A stretch of DNA of 26,510 bases, taken from the NCBI GenBank assembly GCA_028706695.1, contig JAQTVU010000003.1, positions 1 through 26,510 of the forward strand. Direction: 5' to 3'. The notes under the pieces are model-generated. The model made no database searches, had not been told where the DNA came from, and saw only the letters and a list, made by a program, of their open reading frames with translations. Position numbers and translations under genes: made by a program. The DNA comes from Mycobacterium sp. Its GTDB lineage: Bacteria; Actinomycetota; Actinomycetes; Mycobacteriales; Mycobacteriaceae. The stretch's first letter is position 1, and every line of letters begins with the position of its first letter. Below, piece after piece: positions 21,265-26,510 of this stretch.

Positions 21265-22787
21265 GCCGCCACCCACTGACCGTCCTCGGCGCCGGCGCCG
21301 CTGCCCTCGAGCTCGGCGCCCACAGTCAGCCAGCACTGGTCGCACACCATTGACCGCAGCGGCAGCTGCAGGCGGGCGATGGCCCGGTGCGAGCCGCATA
21401 CTGCGCACTCGGTGCCGCCGCGGATCGCCAGATCAGTGAGCAGATCGGTGCTGTGTGCGGCCGTCGTTTCAGACTGCGGGGACACGGGTTCAGGCCTGCG
21501 GTTCGCTGAGGTGACGTCGGTGATCCAGCGAGTCAACGCCGCGGTCAAGGAAAGCTCCGGAAAGAGCCGGTGGACGCGCCGGCCAGCCCCTGCCAGGGCG
21601 GCGATCGGGTCGGTGACGCGGCCGAACTTGATCTCGTGGGCAGCCAGCAGATCGGCGCGCTGGGCGGCAGAGGTCGCTGCGGTGACCTCGGCGTACCAGT
21701 GCGCGGTGGTCGCGTCGCGGGCATCGCGGGCTTCGCGTGAAACCTGCTGGTCCCAGGCCTGTTGCAGCGGGCGGAGCCGCGGTCCGGCGCCGGGCACGTT
21801 GTGCGTCAGGCGCCACAAGGCCAGCCGCCAGGGGCGCTGCAGATCGGCCGGTATCGGCTGAGCCAGAATGTCCAGGATCTGCTCGGGACGCCATCCTGCG
21901 GCGAGCCGGTTGCGGACCTTGGCCCCGAGCATCCAGCGCAGGTGTCGGGGCAGCTGTGTCAGCGGCTGCGGGAGGCCGGCCAACACTTGGCGGAGTTCGT
22001 CGGGAAGAACTTCGACCTCAGTCGGCCGAGAGGTGTTCGGCTCCAATCGTTTCCGGGGGGTAGGGGGGTAAGTAGGTTGGTCTGTATAAGGAAGGGGCTC
22101 GCAAAAGGTGACGGAATCAGTCACGGAGTCGCCCTCAGCAGCGCTGTCGCGGGCTCGCCGAGAGCTGATGACGTGACCCTCACGGTCCCTGCCGAGCACG
22201 GTGATGTCGGTGGTGAATTGGTCGGCGATCGCCACGAAAGCGCGGACGCCGCGGCCCTGCGCGGGCCGGTAGCAGAGGACCCCATCGGCGGCCAGGGAGG
22301 CCAGGGCGCGCCCGATGGTCTTGAGGTCATAGCGGCGGCCGCCGGCGGCGGTGATGAGGTCGGCCAATTGGGTCAAGGCCAGGCGGTCGTCGTGGATTTT
22401 GCTCCAGCCACACAGCAGCGTGAGCACGGCGGTCAACACACGCCGACGCGCACCGCGAAGACGCAGCTGCGCGGCGCGCGCCTCGACACGCCCGCGAACC
22501 ACCTCCGCATCGCCGAAGTCCACCCGTTCCCTAAGCGCGCGGGCGGGGCCGGACGTGACCTGGCGGACCCGAGGGGCACGCGCTTGGTGGCCGCTGTGTT
22601 GTGACGTCGCCAATGGCCTAGTTGCCGACGCGGATTCACGTTCGGTGGCCGGTTCGGCGTACGCGTCGCGCCGCGGCGATTGATCGTGCGGATACGGCGA
22701 CTTGGCATGGCAAATCGGCCGTAACGAAGTGCTTGTCGTGCTTGCACTGCTATCAGGGCATGGACTACCCTGGAACTCACCTGGCAC
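21261..22787 (-). CDS. Winged-helix plasmid replication initiator (Rep, copy 2)
   Basis: A 508-residue protein from GTG 22787, chosen for GAAGGGA eight bases upstream. The first 80 residues are polar and low in structure. A winged helix spans about 117-185 (LALTQLADLITAAGG, then YDLKTIGRALASLAADGVLC and the wing GRGVRAFVAIADQF). A second region (about 265-345; PADLQRPWRLALWRLTHN) corresponds to the Rep middle block. The C-terminus has two CxxC pairs (Cys 461/464 and 482/485, the second followed by W) as in rep copy 1. It is coupled to dnaB by an ATGA overlap, so it most likely binds the origin and loads that helicase. Its leader contains the same RNA structures as rep copy 1. Confidence 0.65.
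   Translation of the reverse strand: MPGEFQGSPCPDSSASTTSTSLRPICHAKSPYPHDQSPRRDAYAEPATERESASATRPLATSQHSGHQARAPRVRQVTSGPARALRERVDFGDAEVVRGRVEARAAQLRLRGARRRVLTAVLTLLCGWSKIHDDRLALTQLADLITAAGGRRYDLKTIGRALASLAADGVLCYRPAQGRGVRAFVAIADQFTTDITVLGRDREGHVISSRRARDSAAEGDSVTDSVTFCEPLPYTDQPTYPPTPRKRLEPNTSRPTEVEVLPDELRQVLAGLPQPLTQLPRHLRWMLGAKVRNRLAAGWRPEQILDILAQPIPADLQRPWRLALWRLTHNVPGAGPRLRPLQQAWDQQVSREARDARDATTAHWYAEVTAATSAAQRADLLAAHEIKFGRVTDPIAALAGAGRRVHRLFPELSLTAALTRWITDVTSANRRPEPVSPQSETTAAHSTDLLTDLAIRGGTECAVCGSHRAIARLQLPLRSMVCDQCWLTVGAELEGSGAGAEDGQWVAA
22742..22771 (+). promoter_or_regulatory. Antisense promoter inside rep copy 2
   Basis: TTGCAC (22742-22747), an 18-base spacer and TACCCT (22766-22771) fit a SigA promoter reading against rep from within its first codons. 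Transcription would start near 22778 and cross the Rep start codon and ribosome-binding site. Confidence 0.6.
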
Positions 22788-22910
22788 GGTGAAAGTCCCT
22801 TCGTGTTACGAGGGGCACGAGAACGAAGCGCCAACTTCGGTCTCAACGGCCCGGAGCTCTACCTCCGGTGGCATGCATTTCGCGTCCAACTCCCCCTCTT
22901 AGGGGGACTG
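22778..22910 (+). ncRNA. Predicted counter-transcribed RNA opposite the rep copy 2 leader
   Basis: Four plus-strand hairpins: CCCTTCGT-GTT-ACGAGGGG (22797-22815, which includes the complement of the Rep ribosome-binding site), GAGAACGAAG-CGCCAA-CTTCGGTCTC (22819-22844, one A.G mismatch), CCGGAG-N7-CTCCGG (22851-22869) and CCCCCT-CTT-AGGGGG (22893-22907). The second hairpin has the same stem as that at 4165-4188, with compensating changes in its outer part, so the two RNAs are homologous in structure. A good promoter precedes it. Ends are predicted, not known. Confidence 0.55.
22893..22907 (+). terminator. Terminator hairpin of the antisense RNA at rep copy 2
   Basis: A perfect six-pair G/C stem, CCCCCT/AGGGGG, with a CTT triloop. 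No T-run follows, but strong G/C hairpins can end transcripts in mycobacteria. It occupies the same place as the hairpin at 4200-4220. Confidence 0.45.
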
Positions 22911-23075
22911 CCGTGTTCTGCCCCGCTCATTTAGTTGTCTGCTAGCCCCTAAACACGCCACCGAAATGGCTGCTCAGGTGCCAAAATCTCGGTAGGTCTA
23001 CTCCCTTCTGTCATCCCCGCTGAGGAAAACTCCGTGCGCGCGTACACGCGCAGCGGGTTCATCGCATCACGCGAA

Positions 23076-23531
23076 CTACGGAATTCCGGGGATCGACACG
23101 GCCCCCGGCCCCGCAAGCCGCTGCTGCACACCACGCGCAGGCCCCTCAGTGCCCTCCAGGAGCTCCAGGGCCCACCGGTGTAGACGAGGCCAGTCGACAC
23201 TCAGATAGCGAGGTAGGGCAGGTTCTGGGCGGTTGCGCGCATCGGCAACGACCGCGCCAGCCACCCACCGCAATGCGGGCATGCCGCGTAACCCATTCGC
23301 TAAGGTGACAGCGTCCAGAATGGTCGCCGTCGAGTAACCGGACACCGTCTCCAGAGCAGCCCAGCAGCTCACCAGAAGCTTTGCATCCCCGCGTAATTCG
23401 TTGTCGAGCACCGCTTCTTCAACACGCGACACCATGCGCGGAACATCACGATGTGGCCGGCTGAGTGGTCGGCTCTGCAACGTTGTCACCGAACCTGCGA
23501 GGGGGGCTCGCTGAGTTGAAGCTTTACCCAT
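23076..23531 (-). CDS. Hypothetical protein, last gene of the DUF1643/NusA-like operon
   Basis: A 151-residue protein. ATG 23531 shares one base with the stop of the upstream gene (TGATG), so it is translationally coupled. Visible: a basic N-terminus, VEEAVLDNELRGDAKLLVSC, TATILDAVTLANGLRGMPAL and WPRLHRWALELLEGTEG. Mostly helical, no motif recognised. It is followed by about 165 bases without genes before the rep copy 2 leader. Confidence 0.6.
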   Translation of the reverse strand: MGKASTQRAPLAGSVTTLQSRPLSRPHRDVPRMVSRVEEAVLDNELRGDAKLLVSCWAALETVSGYSTATILDAVTLANGLRGMPALRWVAGAVVADARNRPEPALPRYLSVDWPRLHRWALELLEGTEGPARGVQQRLAGPGAVSIPGIP

Positions 23532-24115
23532 CAGGCCGCCGCCTCTAGCAGACGGTCGAACCGCCAGTCGTGCGCGTAGCGCGGATCACCGCTGAGCGCC
23601 GGAGCGCAGCAAAGGCAGTTCAGCACAGGCGTTTTTGGTGGTGCATCGACACCGGCCGGATGTCCGTCAGGGGTCCAACCGAGCACCGCCAACGAACCCC
23701 CATGGGCAGCGAGCTGACGCCAGATCACATCGACAGCGACATGGGCCTGCCCAACATCGGCAAGCGAACCCCATGCCAGCACAACCAAATCACGCTCGAG
23801 CGCGATCGCCGCCAAAGTCTGCACAGGCGTCGTCGCGTGATCATCCGTCGAGGAATCCGCCTTACGCGTCAGGAACCCGACATCTATCCCGCCGTAACCG
23901 AGGCTGCGAGCGACCGCGACGCAGTGCCGCCATACTCGAGCCTGACGCCGCGCTGACCCCCGCCCCCCGCTCGCCAAGACCCAACCCAGCACCGGTTCGG
24001 CAGGCTCCCACTGATGAATCACCCGGGACGGAAAATCAGGCCGCCCAAAGCCAACGCCGCCGCCCTTCGCCACGGCCCCACCCAGCCGGCCATTCAGCCG
24101 GTTCCATTCAGGCAT
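23531..24115 (-). CDS. Degenerate DUF1643-like protein
   Basis: A 194-residue protein from ATG 24115 with GAGAGGGGG eight bases upstream. The part ERDLVVLAWGSLADVGQAHV, then GGSLAVLGWTPDGHPAG matches the second half of DUF1643 proteins and of the neighbour at 24926-25576 (IVLAWGSAADPVRA; LAILGWTSTNQPRHP). The first half keeps the layout (a strand EPVLGWVLASGG, then a helix RQARVWRHCVAVARSLGYGG) but has lost the NPSTAD signature, replaced by LASGGRGSA. The family is uncharacterised in detail. It looks like a diverged partner of the intact copy rather than a dead gene, as its frame, coupling and codon use are intact. Confidence 0.6.
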   Translation of the reverse strand: MPEWNRLNGRLGGAVAKGGGVGFGRPDFPSRVIHQWEPAEPVLGWVLASGGRGSARRQARVWRHCVAVARSLGYGGIDVGFLTRKADSSTDDHATTPVQTLAAIALERDLVVLAWGSLADVGQAHVAVDVIWRQLAAHGGSLAVLGWTPDGHPAGVDAPPKTPVLNCLCCAPALSGDPRYAHDWRFDRLLEAAA

Positions 24116-24248
24116 GCCGAGCCCCCTCTCCTGTCGCGGCAGCTACTCACCAGAGCTAAAACCGTTGAGCACCAGCGCTCGTCGTACAGAAACGCCCGCC
24201 TAAGCGGTGCTGCGCTGCGTCTGCGTGTGGACGCCCAGACGGTAGTCA

Positions 24249-24929
24249 TCAGCGTGTCCGGCGGCGGCGGTTGGCGCGCTCACTGAGCACATGTGCAGGC
24301 AACGGCGGCAACGCCAGCGAGCGCTGCGGCGTCGGTGTGGCCGCGTTCGCGCGCATCGTGGATGCGGCCTGGCCGCGCCGATGTCTCGGCCGCGATCTCG
24401 TTGGCCGCAGTCCCACAGGGTGGTGATGGGAGTGCGCGCGGCAGGCTGGTGTGCAGATGGTGACGACTAACCCGGTCAACAGACCCGCCATCCGCACATT
24501 GGCGCCGCTTTTCCCCACCGCTATCGGGTAGGTCTGCGGATCGACGACCACGACGGCCCTCGGTGGAGACATCGCCGTGTCGAGACTCACTGCCAGCACC
24601 GGAACGTTGAGCGCGGCAGCGACATAACGTTGAGGGTCCGGACCGAAATCGACGAACTCGACGACAGCTCCGAGGCGTTCAGTGAAATCGGCGGCCCGGG
24701 TACCCCCTACCCCGACGCAGTAGGAGGCCGACCTCCCACCGAAATGCGCCGGCGCCACCGCGACCTTCATCCGATTACCGGCTTTAACCGCGTCCACGAC
24801 AACAATCTCTTCGCCGGCGAAGCCCGCGGCGGACGCCATCACTGACCGAACCTGCTCACGCAGCGACGAACCGGCAGACCCCGACGAGGACAACCGCTCG
24901 GCCCCCTCGAGCGCTAGACGCCCCGTCAC
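24249..24929 (-). CDS. NusA-like KH1-KH2 RNA-binding protein
   Basis: A 226-residue protein; GTG 24929 overlaps the preceding stop (GTGA). Three stretches align with the RNA-binding part of transcription factor NusA: EEIVVVDAVKAGNRMKVAVA (40-59; compare the end of the NusA S1 region, VxIKxVAREPGxRxKVAV), YCVGVGGTRAADFTERLG then VEFVDFGPDPQRYVAAALNV (70-109; KH1) and AVVVVDPQTYPIAVGKSGAN then VRMAGLLTGLVVTI (125-158; KH2 with its GKxGxN loop). The N-terminal polymerase-binding domain and most of S1 of NusA are missing. The tail (160-226) is basic, with a His cluster. It should bind RNA; whether it acts on transcription or on a plasmid RNA is unknown. Confidence 0.7.
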   Translation of the reverse strand: MTGRLALEGAERLSSSGSAGSSLREQVRSVMASAAGFAGEEIVVVDAVKAGNRMKVAVAPAHFGGRSASYCVGVGGTRAADFTERLGAVVEFVDFGPDPQRYVAAALNVPVLAVSLDTAMSPPRAVVVVDPQTYPIAVGKSGANVRMAGLLTGLVVTICTPACRAHSHHHPVGLRPTRSRPRHRRGQAASTMRANAATPTPQRSLALPPLPAHVLSERANRRRRTR

Positions 24930-25576
24930 GACAGACCACCCCCGCCCGGATCACCCAGCAGGGACCGCCATCCCGAAGCAGGACCTGGGATGTTGACCCC
25001 AGTCCCGGCCGGAGGGCGCTGCAGCGGCGTGTCTGAGCGCAAATACAAGGGATGCCGCGGCTGATTCGTCGACGTCCAACCGAGGATCGCCAGATTAGCG
25101 CCGGTGCTGCGGCCGATCCGCCACACCCGCTGGGCCACGGCCCTCGCGCGCACCGGGTCAGCAGCTGAACCCCACGCCAGGACGATCTGGTCGTGACGGG
25201 CACCCTCCCGATCAAGATGGGCGTCGTTTTCTGCCCCTATTGGGTCAGGCATCGCCCACAACGCACGAGGGTCGGTGGCGCGGCCTGCGTAGAGGTTCAG
25301 CTTCATCAACGCCGAATACTGAAATCGTTTGGCGAAGTTGCACTCTCGCACGATCGTGGCGTCATCCACCTGGCCATCCGCGGTCGAAGGATTAAGCCCG
25401 ATCATCATCAAAGTCGGACCAGCCCCCCATCGCCGAAAGAGCCGCCAGCGGTAGAGGCCATCACTGGAGATGTCAGCCCAGGCCTCGATATACCGGCCCG
25501 GCGCCATTCGCGTACCCCGGCCAACGGTCGGTCGGGCATCACGAGGACTCGAGGCGAGGGCTGCCTGCGCCGTCAT
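24926..25576 (-). CDS. DUF1643 family protein
   Basis: A 216-residue protein; ATG 25576 overlaps the previous stop (ATGA). It has the full family signature: LYRWRLFRRWGAGPTLMMIG (41-60), LNPSTADGQVDDATIVREC (61-79), LNLYAGRATDPRALW, IGAENDAHLD, IVLAWGSAAD (131-140) and LAILGWTSTNQPRHPLYL. DUF1643 proteins are about 160-200 residues, occur in many mobile elements and resemble a nucleotide- or DNA-associated alpha/beta fold; no activity is established to my knowledge. It sits between a hypothetical gene and the NusA-like gene, coupled to both. Confidence 0.85.
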   Translation of the reverse strand: MTAQAALASSPRDARPTVGRGTRMAPGRYIEAWADISSDGLYRWRLFRRWGAGPTLMMIGLNPSTADGQVDDATIVRECNFAKRFQYSALMKLNLYAGRATDPRALWAMPDPIGAENDAHLDREGARHDQIVLAWGSAADPVRARAVAQRVWRIGRSTGANLAILGWTSTNQPRHPLYLRSDTPLQRPPAGTGVNIPGPASGWRSLLGDPGGGGLS

Positions 25577-26007
25577 GCCGAGGCCTCGGCGAAGACTTTG
25601 GGGCTGGTAAGCAATTCAAGCCCACTACCCTGGCGCACACTCCACCCCTGGGCGACGAGCTGCTTGCGAACTGACCGCCGCCGCTCATGGCGGCGCCATA
25701 CCGCACCCTCATCCGGTGCGCTGGCCACACTGTGCCACGCGTACGGATTGCCACGCGGGTCCACAACTAGCCAACCCTGCGCGGAACCGCCCGTGCAGTC
25801 ACCGGTGCCGTGCCCATGTCGATGCGGCACCCAGGCAGCGACCACCACCGCAACACCAGCTTCGAGCCAGGTGCCTACAGGCCAGACCCGCCTGGGATAT
25901 CCAAATGCATGAAAAGACCTGCTCGGCAAGGATAAACGGGCCAGGGTGGGCTCGGGTGCTTTACCGCGTCGGGCGCGGCGATGCAGACCAATGAAGGGGA
26001 CAGACAT
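25573..26007 (-). CDS. Hypothetical protein in the DUF1643/NusA-like operon
   Basis: A 144-residue protein from ATG 26007, two bases after the upstream stop, with a G-run about ten bases before. It ends in an ATGA overlap with the DUF1643 gene. Visible: a basic N-terminus, VWPVGTWLEAGVAVVVAAWV, then a His-rich PHRHGHGTGDC, GWLVVDPRGNPYAWHS and KQLVAQGWSVRQGSGLELL. The His/Cys cluster could bind a metal. No family recognised. Confidence 0.6.
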   Translation of the reverse strand: MSVPFIGLHRRARRGKAPEPTLARLSLPSRSFHAFGYPRRVWPVGTWLEAGVAVVVAAWVPHRHGHGTGDCTGGSAQGWLVVDPRGNPYAWHSVASAPDEGAVWRRHERRRSVRKQLVAQGWSVRQGSGLELLTSPKVFAEASA

Positions 26008-26009
26008 GA

Positions 26010-26183
26010 TCAGGCCGCCCCCCTTGTCGGTAGGCCATAGTCGACCAAGCACTGTGTGCACGCTTCGACGTTCGGCGGGCAAGGGTGTGTGCAAATCGAG
26101 CAGCACGCGGTCGTGGTTGGAACGAATACGGCCCGCATATTTGCCGCTGGCGAGCCACCAGGATCAGCAAGCGACGAAGACAT
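26010..26183 (-). CDS. Small CxxC zinc-ribbon-like protein
   Basis: A 57-residue protein if ATG 26183 is used (GAGGTG seven bases upstream). It has CCSICTHPCPPNVEACTQCL, so two CxxC-type pairs about 12 residues apart, fitting a zinc ribbon. It overlaps the end of the upstream gene by 20 bases and stops two bases before the next start. A longer form from 26291 is possible but overlaps the upstream gene heavily. Confidence 0.5.
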   Translation of the reverse strand: MSSSLADPGGSPAANMRAVFVPTTTACCSICTHPCPPNVEACTQCLVDYGLPTRGAA

Positions 26184-26496
26184 GGCCGCCCACCTCGCGT
26201 CGATCGAGTTGCCGAGCGTCCGGCGAGGCGTGCCCCCCCTGGTCAGACGTATGCACTGGCGCACCCCCGTGTGTACTGGCTGCAGACCCACTTACCGCGT
26301 CATGAACCTCCGCGGCTCGCGGTATTACTGGCGATGAGTCGGGATCGTAAGAGCCTTCTCCGACAAGCAAAGACAAGTCTGCGTCTCGAAATTCGCTGGT
26401 TGCTGAACTAGCCACCTTGCGGGCAAAAGAAATCGCCCGGTCGAGCTGGCAAGAGAATGCGCTCTTAGTCATCGGTGGCGACATCGAGGCACCCAA
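26164..26496 (-). CDS. Hypothetical protein, possibly cut by the window edge
   Basis: A frame of 110 residues from TTG 26496, open to the end of the window, with ATG options at 26484 and 26472. Visible: FSCQLDRAISFARKVASSAT, then a polar, low-complexity rest ending GGHVFVAC. No ribosome-binding site is seen for any start, so the true start may lie outside the window. It would be the first visible gene of the operon. Function unknown. Confidence 0.35.
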   Translation of the reverse strand: MGASMSPPMTKSAFSCQLDRAISFARKVASSATSEFRDADLSLLVGEGSYDPDSSPVIPRAAEVHDAVSGSAASTHGGAPVHTSDQGGHASPDARQLDRREVGGHVFVAC

Positions 26497-26510
26497 CGCC
26501 GCAAGCGACG

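Overview
The window is high-GC actinobacterial DNA and looks like part of a mycobacterial linear plasmid or a related linear or integrated replicon. The grounds are the alanine- and arginine-rich proteins, the strong similarity of the DnaB protein to the mycobacterial type, a cassette with mycobacterial type VII-secretion flavour, and a gene pair that matches the Streptomyces telomere genes tap and tpg. No telomere, relaxase, transposase, integrase, rRNA, tRNA or CRISPR array was seen, and no core ESX machine (EccC, EccD, MycP) is present. That the molecule is linear is an inference from tap-tpg only.

Layout. (1) Bases 1-4507, minus strand: a replication and telomere module with a CopG-like ribbon-helix-helix protein, a structured leader with a predicted counter-transcribed RNA, a winged-helix Rep protein, then Tap and a Tpg-like protein. 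(2) 4855-6117: a partition module, ParA plus a small RHH partner, bracketed by GCATGC/TGCACGC repeats; parA has a promoter buried in a long inverted repeat and appears leaderless. (3) 6364-11731, plus strand: five genes, mostly joined by ATGA overlaps: two tandem paralogues, a small helical protein, a membrane-anchored HTH protein and an 812-residue proline-rich protein of ESX-associated type. (4) 11751-19564: an accessory region of short genes on both strands (RHH regulators, a DUF4314 protein, a GNAT acetyltransferase, zinc-ribbon proteins, an excisionase-like HTH protein and many unknowns). (5) 19867-22910, minus strand: a second replication module with a winged-helix Rep protein coupled by ATGA to a full-length DnaB helicase, again headed by a structured leader and predicted antisense RNA of the same design as in module 1. 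(6) 23076-26496, minus strand: a tightly coupled operon of unknown function holding a NusA-like KH1-KH2 protein without the rest of NusA, two DUF1643-type proteins and small unknowns.

How it fits together. The two Rep proteins (each with a winged helix and a C-terminal CxxC...CxxC cluster) probably start internal replication, helped by the plasmid's own DnaB; Tap and the Tpg-like protein would complete the ends; ParA/RHH would partition the molecule. Copy number seems to be set by paired RNA switches that hide the Rep ribosome-binding sites in hairpins and are read in antisense from inside each rep gene. A family of palindromic GCATGC-type operators recurs at tap, par and the gene at 12122, which suggests shared control by a plasmid-borne regulator. 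The most unusual findings are the duplicated rep leader/antisense RNA with near-complementary loops, the polymerase-like motifs in Tap, and the stand-alone NusA-like KH protein inside a DUF1643 operon.
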